This document shows, in pieces, positions 58,813 to 64,000 of a stretch of DNA of 64,000 nucleotides. A model generated the notes under the pieces. The model was not told the origin of the DNA and did not search any database. It saw nothing but the letters and a program-made list of their open reading frames with translations. Every line of letters begins with the position of its first letter. Position 1 is the stretch's first letter. The DNA comes from Altericroceibacterium spongiae (lineage in GTDB: Bacteria; Pseudomonadota; Alphaproteobacteria; Sphingomonadales; Sphingomonadaceae). The DNA is taken from the NCBI RefSeq assembly GCF_003610805.1, contig NZ_RAPF01000002.1:1-64000 (forward strand). The letters are read 5' to 3'. A program made the position numbers and the translations under genes.

Positions 58813-61275
58813 ATGATGTCCCTCAAGGAATATCGCGGGCACCCGGCCAGCCTCTCCGATTTCCTGCCTTGGGCGGCGCTGGTGGAGACCGGCGTGGTGC
58901 TCAACAAGGATGGCAGCTTTCAGCGTAGCGCCCGCTTCCGTGGTCCCGATCTCGACAGCGCCACGCCCGCCGAGCTTGTCGCCACCACCGCGCGGCTCAA
59001 CAACGCGCTGCGGCGGCTTGGATCGGGCTGGGCGATCTTTGTCGAGGCGCAGCGTCTTCCGGCGCAGGATTATCCGCAATGCGATTTTCCCGATCCCGTC
59101 TCCGCGCTGGTCGATCTCGAACGGCGTGAGCAGTTCCGCGCCGAAGGCGCGCATTTCGAGAGCCGTTATTATCTGACGCTGCTATGGCTGCCCCCAGCTG
59201 AGGAAACGGCGCGCGTTCAAGGCTGGCTGTTCGAAGGCCGGTCGAGCCATGATGTCGATCCCTGGGAATTGCTCAAGGGGTTTGTCGATCGTTCAGAGCG
59301 GCTGCTTCAGCTTATCGAGGGATTCGTTCCCGAGGCAGTGTGGCTCGATGACGCCGAAACGCTGACCTATCTCCATTCCACCATCTCGACCAGGCGCCAG
59401 CGCGTCCGCGTTCCCGAAACACCGATGCATCTCGATGCGCTGCTGGCCGACGAGCCGCTGACCGGCGGGCTCGAGCCGAAACTGGGCGAGCAGCATTTGC
59501 GCACACTCACCGTGACCGGCTTTCCGAGCGTGACCTTTCCCGGCCTGCTCGATGAACTCAACCAGCTGGCCTTTCCCTATCGCTGGTCGACGCGCGCGAT
59601 CATGCTCGACAAGACCGACGCCACCAAGCTCCTGACCCGCATCCGCCGCCAATGGTTCGCCAAGCGCAAGAGCGTCGCGGCAATCATCAAGGAGGTGATG
59701 ACCAACGAGGCATCGGTGCTGCTCGACAGCGATGCGTCGAACAAGGCGAGCGATGCCGACATGGCGCTGCAGGAGCTGGGCGCTGACATGATCGGCCAGG
59801 CCTATGTGACCGCGACGGTGACGGTCTGGGACGAGGACGCCGGCATCGCCGCGGAGAAGCTGCGCCTCGTCGAAAAGGTGATCCAGGGCCGCGACTTCAC
59901 CTGCACGCCCGAGGGTATGAACGCGATCGAGGCCTGGCTCGGAAGCCTGCCCGGCCATGTCTATGCCAATGTCCGCCAGCCCCCCATTTCCACCTTCAAC
60001 CTCGCCCACCTGATCCCCCTGTCAGCGGTCTGGGCGGGGCCGGAACGGGATGAACACTTCGGGTCGCCCCCCTTGCTGTATGGCAAGACCGAAGGTTCGA
60101 CCCCGTTCCGGTTTTCCCTTCATGCCGACAGCGATGTCGGCCACATGATCGTGGTCGGGCCGACCGGCGCCGGCAAGAGCGTGTTGCTGGCGCTGATGGC
60201 GATGCAGTTTCGGCGTTATGCGAAGGCACAGATTTTTGCCTTCGATTTCGGCGGCTCGATCCGCGCTGCCGCGATCGCTTGCGGCGGTGACTGGCAGGAC
60301 TTGGGCGGTAGCCTGCATGACGGCGATGCCGATGGCGTCTCGCTACAACCACTCGCCGCTATCCATAACGCCGTCGAGCGCAGCTGGGCCGCCGGATGGC
60401 TTGCCGCGATCCTCGCGGGCGAAGGCATCGTGGTCGATCCCCAGGCCAAGGAACATCTGTGGACCGCGCTCGTCTCGCTCGCTTCGGCGCCGGTTTCCGA
60501 ACGGACTATGACCGGCCTTGCCGTGCTGCTCCAGTCTCAGGCACTCAAACAGGCGCTCGGCCCCTATTGCGTTGGCGGTGCGTTCGGGGCGTTGCTTGAT
60601 GCCGAGACCGAGCGGCTCGGCAGCGCGTCGTTCCAGGCCTTCGAGACCGAGGGGCTGACCGACAGCGGCGCAGCGCCGGCCGTGCTCTCCTATCTTTTCC
60701 ACCGGATCGAGGGGCGGCTCGACGGCTCGCCGACGCTGATCATCATCGATGAGGGCTGGCTGGTCCTCGACAGCCCGGCCTTCGCCCAGCAACTCCGGGA
60801 ATGGCTCAAGACGCTACGCAAGAAAAATGCATCCGTCATCTTTGCCACCCAGAGCCTGGCCGATATCGAGACCAGCGCGATCGCGCCTGCCATCATCGAA
60901 AGTTGCCCGACCCGCATCTTTCTGCCCAACGACCGTGCGGTCGAACCGCAGATCGCGGCCATCTATCGGCGCTTCGGACTCAACGACCGCCAGATCGACA
61001 TCCTGAGCCGGGCGACCCCGCGTCGCGACTATTATTGCCAATCGCGCCAGGGCAATCGCCTGTTCGAACTCGGCCTCGGCGAAGTGGCGCTGGCCTTTGC
61101 CGCTGCGTCCTCCAAGTCCGACCAGCTGCGCATTGCCGAGCTGGTCGAAGCCCATGGCCTGGCCGGCTTCGCCCCGGCCTGGCTGCGCTACCGCGGCCTC
61201 GATTGGGCTGCCGAGCTGCTCCCCGCGTCCCAGTCCAATCCTGAGCCTCAATCCCAGAAGGAGAATGTGCCATGA
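58813..61275 (+). CDS. trbE: TrbE/VirB4 secretion ATPase
   Basis: An 820-residue ATPase, the largest motor of the secretion channel. ATG 58813 (or 58816) is chosen. It has the N-terminal CagE/TrbE region with EYRGHPASLSDFLPWAALVE, Walker A IVVGPTGAGKSVLLALMAMQ (near 448), Walker B LIIIDEGWLVLD (near 641) and IFATQSLADIETS. The stop overlaps the trbJ start by four bases. Confidence 0.97.
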   Translation: MMSLKEYRGHPASLSDFLPWAALVETGVVLNKDGSFQRSARFRGPDLDSATPAELVATTARLNNALRRLGSGWAIFVEAQRLPAQDYPQCDFPDPVSALVDLERREQFRAEGAHFESRYYLTLLWLPPAEETARVQGWLFEGRSSHDVDPWELLKGFVDRSERLLQLIEGFVPEAVWLDDAETLTYLHSTISTRRQRVRVPETPMHLDALLADEPLTGGLEPKLGEQHLRTLTVTGFPSVTFPGLLDELNQLAFPYRWSTRAIMLDKTDATKLLTRIRRQWFAKRKSVAAIIKEVMTNEASVLLDSDASNKASDADMALQELGADMIGQAYVTATVTVWDEDAGIAAEKLRLVEKVIQGRDFTCTPEGMNAIEAWLGSLPGHVYANVRQPPISTFNLAHLIPLSAVWAGPERDEHFGSPPLLYGKTEGSTPFRFSLHADSDVGHMIVVGPTGAGKSVLLALMAMQFRRYAKAQIFAFDFGGSIRAAAIACGGDWQDLGGSLHDGDADGVSLQPLAAIHNAVERSWAAGWLAAILAGEGIVVDPQAKEHLWTALVSLASAPVSERTMTGLAVLLQSQALKQALGPYCVGGAFGALLDAETERLGSASFQAFETEGLTDSGAAPAVLSYLFHRIEGRLDGSPTLIIIDEGWLVLDSPAFAQQLREWLKTLRKKNASVIFATQSLADIETSAIAPAIIESCPTRIFLPNDRAVEPQIAAIYRRFGLNDRQIDILSRATPRRDYYCQSRQGNRLFELGLGEVALAFAAASSKSDQLRIAELVEAHGLAGFAPAWLRYRGLDWAAELLPASQSNPEPQSQKENVP

Positions 61276-62027
61276 CCCGTTTCCCTGTCCGAGGCCTCGC
61301 GGTTGCAGGCGCCCTGGCGATCGCCGTTGCCACCACCGTTGCCGCCCCGCCGGCAACCGCGCAGTTTGGCGGGATCGTCTATGATCCGACCAATTATGCG
61401 CAAAATGTGCTGACCGCTGCGCGCTCGCTCGAGCAGATCAATAACCAGATCCAGCAGATTCAAAATCAGGCGACCTCGCTACTCAATGAGGCGCGCAATC
61501 TCACCAGCCTGCCCTTCTCGCAGCTCGAGGCTTTGCAGACACAGGTACAACAGACCCAGCGATTGCTGGGAGAGGCCCAGCGCATCGCCTATGACGTGAC
61601 CCAGATCGATCAGGCCTTCACCGGCCGATACACCGCTGGTTCGATGTCGGTTCCCCAACAGCAGCTCGTCGACAATGCTCGCGAGCGCTGGGAAACGAGT
61701 GTCGGCGCCTTCCAGGACTCGCTACGTGTGCAGGCCGGTGTGGTCGGTAATATCGATGGCACTCGCACCAGTATGGATCGGCTGGTCAGCGCGAGCCAAT
61801 CGGCCGAGGGCGCCCTGCAAGCGGCGCAGGCCGGCAACCAGCTGCTCGCGCTGCAATCGCAACAGCTGGCCGATCTGACGGCCTTGCTCGCGGCGCAGAG
61901 CCGTGCGCAGGCGCTCGATTCAGCACGCAGCGCCGCGTCGCAGGCGCAGGCGCGCGAACAGCTACGCCGCTTCCTGACGCCCGGCACCGGCTATCAGCCG
62001 CATCCGGCGCGCATGTTCCACGACTGA
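61272..62027 (+). CDS. trbJ: TrbJ/VirB5 pilus-tip or adhesin protein
   Basis: A 251-residue exported protein with a signal peptide (1-31, ATAQF), then long coiled-coil helices rich in Gln: LEQINNQIQQIQNQATSLLN, LQTQVQQTQRLLGEA. TrbJ is needed for pilus assembly and cell contact in RP4. Confidence 0.94.
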   Translation: MTRFPVRGLAVAGALAIAVATTVAAPPATAQFGGIVYDPTNYAQNVLTAARSLEQINNQIQQIQNQATSLLNEARNLTSLPFSQLEALQTQVQQTQRLLGEAQRIAYDVTQIDQAFTGRYTAGSMSVPQQQLVDNARERWETSVGAFQDSLRVQAGVVGNIDGTRTSMDRLVSASQSAEGALQAAQAGNQLLALQSQQLADLTALLAAQSRAQALDSARSAASQAQAREQLRRFLTPGTGYQPHPARMFHD

Positions 62028-62035
62028 GACGGCAC

Positions 62036-62428
62036 ATGGATACCAAGCTCTTCGCACGGGTGGCGGCTATCGCCCTTACGGCGGTGGCGATCACGTTGGG
62101 CCTTCTCCAGATGCGCGAGCCGCCGCCACCTGGCCCGGCGACGATCGCCGAGCATGTCCCACCGGTCGATCCACTACGCGCCGAGATGCGTCGCTGCCAG
62201 GCGATCGGCGTGGAAGCTGCGAGTGACAGGGACTGTTTGCGTGCCTGGGCGGAGAATCGCCGCCGTTTCCTCGGGTCAGACATGCAGTCGTCGGAGCTGC
62301 CCGATTCCGCGGAGGTGGTGGAGACGGGGACGCCTAGCCGGGCGAGCAAGACGAGCCCGGACGACAGGTCCCGTGACGTCGATCCGCTCGGCGTGGGGCA
62401 CGAGATTACGGCCAGGAAGCCCGACTGA
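62036..62428 (+). CDS. TrbK-like (trbK-alt) putative entry-exclusion protein
   Basis: A 130-residue protein with one N-terminal membrane anchor (about 8-26). It has DPLRAEMRRCQAIGVEAASD and RDCLRAWAENRRRFLG, matching the trbK-alt family between trbJ and trbL in rhizobial and sphingomonad elements. The C-terminus is disordered and acidic. Entry exclusion is inferred from position. Confidence 0.85.
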   Translation: MDTKLFARVAAIALTAVAITLGLLQMREPPPPGPATIAEHVPPVDPLRAEMRRCQAIGVEAASDRDCLRAWAENRRRFLGSDMQSSELPDSAEVVETGTPSRASKTSPDDRSRDVDPLGVGHEITARKPD

Positions 62429-62429
62429 G

Positions 62430-63746
62430 ATGGGCGGCACTGGCGTCATCGACCGATTTCTGGAGGTCTTCACTTCCTATATCGATTCCGGATTCGGCCT
62501 GCTGGGCGGCGAAGTCGCCTTCATCGCCTCGGCGCTAGTGGTCATCGACGTCACGCTCGCTGCCCTGTTCTGGGCTTGGGGCACTGACGACGACATCATC
62601 GCCCGGCTCGTCAAGAAGACGCTGTTCGTCGGCATCTTCGCCTATATCATCGGCAATTGGAACATGCTCGCACGGGTCGTGTTCGAGAGCTTTGCTGGGC
62701 TCGGGCTGATGGCCTCGGGCACCGGCTTTTCTACTGCGGAGCTGCTTCAGCCGGGCCGTGTCGCACAGGTTGGGCTCGATGCCGGGCAACCAATCCTCGA
62801 TTCTATCTCCGACCTTCTGGGCTGGGTCTCCTTCTTCGAGAATTTCATCCAGATCGCGGTGCTGCTGATCGCCTGGTTGTTCGTCATCCTCGCCTTCTTC
62901 ATTCTGAGCATCCAGCTCTTCATCACGCTCATCGAGTTCAAGCTGGTGACGCTGTGCGGCTTCGTGCTCATCCCCTTCGGACTGTTCGGAAAGACTGCCT
63001 TCATGGCCGAGCGTGTCCTCGGCCATGTCATTTCCTCAGGCGTCAAGGTGCTGGTTCTCGCCGTCATCGTTGGGATCGGCTCAACTCTGTTCGGCGAGTT
63101 CACCTCGGCGATCTCAGGCGAACCGACGATCGAGGATGCAATGGTGATCGTTCTCGCCGCACTCGCTTTGCTCGGCCTCGGGATATTCGGTCCCGGCATC
63201 GCCACCGGCATCGTCTCAGGTGGGCCCCAGCTCGGCGCTGGCGCCGCGGCGGGAACCGCGCTTGCTGCTGGCGGCGTGCTTGCGGGCGGCGCTGCCGGCG
63301 CCCGCCTTGCCGCCGGGGCGGGTGCAAGTGCCTTGGGCTCTGGTGCGCGCGGCGGCGCTTTTGCCGCAGGTGGTGCGTCGGGCGCCTATGCGCTGGGATC
63401 GGCTGGCAAGAGCGGCGGAACGGCTTTGGCGAGCGGGTCGGCAGCGGTTGGTCAGGCGACTGCCAATGCGGCTATCTCGCCGCTGCGCAAGGCCGCCGCA
63501 TCGCTCAAGGACAGCTTCCGCGCCGGCAATCGCGCCGCTGTATCGGCGACCGGCGGGACGCTCAGCAGCGCAGATGCCGCTGCATCCCTCCCCGTCAGTA
63601 CCGCGAGCGGTTCTCCTCCTGCCTGGGCAGCCACACTCCGGCGCCGTCAAGCCATGACCCAAGGTGCGACCATGGCCGCGCACACAATGCGCGCAGGCGA
63701 TGGCGGAGGCGCTGGCGCCTCGGTCGATGTCGGCCAGCGGGATTAA
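62430..63746 (+). CDS. trbL: TrbL/VirB6 polytopic channel protein
   Basis: A 438-residue membrane protein with about six hydrophobic segments in residues 20-260 (e.g. VAFIASALVVIDVTLAALFW, IAVLLIAWLFVILAFFILS). A long Gly/Ala-rich C-terminal tail follows (about 265-400), then basic disordered residues. It is the expected inner-membrane channel component after trbJ/trbK. Confidence 0.94.
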   Translation: MGGTGVIDRFLEVFTSYIDSGFGLLGGEVAFIASALVVIDVTLAALFWAWGTDDDIIARLVKKTLFVGIFAYIIGNWNMLARVVFESFAGLGLMASGTGFSTAELLQPGRVAQVGLDAGQPILDSISDLLGWVSFFENFIQIAVLLIAWLFVILAFFILSIQLFITLIEFKLVTLCGFVLIPFGLFGKTAFMAERVLGHVISSGVKVLVLAVIVGIGSTLFGEFTSAISGEPTIEDAMVIVLAALALLGLGIFGPGIATGIVSGGPQLGAGAAAGTALAAGGVLAGGAAGARLAAGAGASALGSGARGGAFAAGGASGAYALGSAGKSGGTALASGSAAVGQATANAAISPLRKAAASLKDSFRAGNRAAVSATGGTLSSADAAASLPVSTASGSPPAWAATLRRRQAMTQGATMAAHTMRAGDGGGAGASVDVGQRD

Positions 63747-63765
63747 CTCGGGAAGGATCAGCCAA

Positions 63766-64000
63766 ATGTTTCGACGCCCCACCATACGCTACGGCAAGAC
63801 GCCCGAACCCGAGACGCCCTATCAACGCGCGCAGCAGGTCTGGGACGACCGTATCGGATCCGCCAGGGTCCAGGCACGCAGTTGGCGGCTGGCTTGTTTC
63901 GGTATGCTGGCGCTTGCCGGTGGACTGGCTGCCGGGTTGGTCTGGCAAGGCGCGCGCGGGACCATCACGCCCTGGGTGGTTGAGGTAGACAAGCTCGGCG
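63766..64000 (+). CDS. trbF: TrbF/VirB8 assembly protein, partial at the window edge
   Basis: The first 78 residues, from ATG 63766 behind GGAAGGATC. They read MFRRPTIRYGKTPEPETPYQ, RAQQVWDDRIGSARVQARSW, then one membrane segment and ITPWVVEVDKLG. This is the cytosolic start and anchor of TrbF. The periplasmic domain continues past 64000, and trbG and trbI are expected beyond. Confidence 0.94.
   Translation, partial: MFRRPTIRYGKTPEPETPYQRAQQVWDDRIGSARVQARSWRLACFGMLALAGGLAAGLVWQGARGTITPWVVEVDKLG

Overview
The window reads as a chromosomal segment of a sphingomonad (Alphaproteobacteria, Sphingomonadales) carrying an integrative and conjugative element (ICE). The host assignment rests on a large CarboxypepD-reg/TonB-dependent receptor, an MmcB-family DNA repair gene, DUF2141 and App1 genes, and an alphaproteobacterial IncP-type trb/rlxS transfer set. 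The chromosomal part (about 6-18 kb) is of moderate G+C by eye. The ICE part (about 18.9-64 kb) is clearly richer in G+C, and the receptor gene at 2.6-5.7 kb is poorer.

Layout. 1-2.26 kb is an insertion-sequence graveyard: an IS21 end with an istB remnant, an IS3 orfA remnant, two IS5-type remnants, and one nearly intact IS427-type IS5 element with a -1 frameshift transposase. 2.6-6.9 kb holds an AT-rich TonB-dependent receptor with a strong terminator, then a phytase-like esterase gene. 6.9-18.0 kb is ordinary chromosome: rpmB, tadA, RNase T2, nadC, a LytTR two-component pair, a DsbA-like oxidoreductase, a BepA-like M48 protease, App1, a PAS protein, DUF2141, a sterol-desaturase-type hydroxylase and mmcB. 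18.18-18.56 kb holds a truncated tRNA-Arg(CCG), an intact tRNA-Arg(CCG), and short direct repeats on both sides that look like integrase arm sites; this is the likely element junction. The integrase itself is not in the window.

18.9-25.8 kb is the left cargo of the element: a zinc-ribbon/HEPN protein, a PD-(D/E)XK-like nuclease, an Eco57I-type N6-adenine methylase, a small ribbon-helix-helix protein with a palindromic operator, and a CoiA-like protein. 26-43 kb is a DNA-handling and accessory block: ArdC antirestriction, DUF2958, a degenerate SRAP protein, a ParB-like protein, DUF6878, DUF6915, DUF7007, a strawberry-notch methyltransferase-helicase, a toprim protein, DUF2493, a thermonuclease and SSB. 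Four genes in this block share a structured 5' leader with visible covariation, resembling the radC-type RNA motif.

43.2-48 kb is the control and maintenance centre: a divergent XRE regulator and small DUF2285 gene (QseC/QseM-like), a DUF6499/DUF2285 gene split by a +1 frameshift (FseA-like), an AlpA-type excisionase (RdfS-like), then RepA, an iteron/DnaA-box origin, ParA and a partition-type RHH protein. 47.7-64 kb is the transfer machinery: DUF2840, TraF peptidase, DUF736, lytic transglycosylase, relaxase, TraG, a CopG protein, then a cargo insert (RelE-type toxin-antitoxin plus an unknown/PIN pair), and trbB-C-D-E-J-K-L-F, which runs off the right edge.

How it works together (inference): the FseA/RdfS cascade would trigger excision, RepA/ParA would replicate and keep the excised circle, the relaxase and TraG would feed DNA into the Trb type IV secretion system, and ArdC, SSB and the leader-controlled DNA-processing genes would help the element establish in a recipient.
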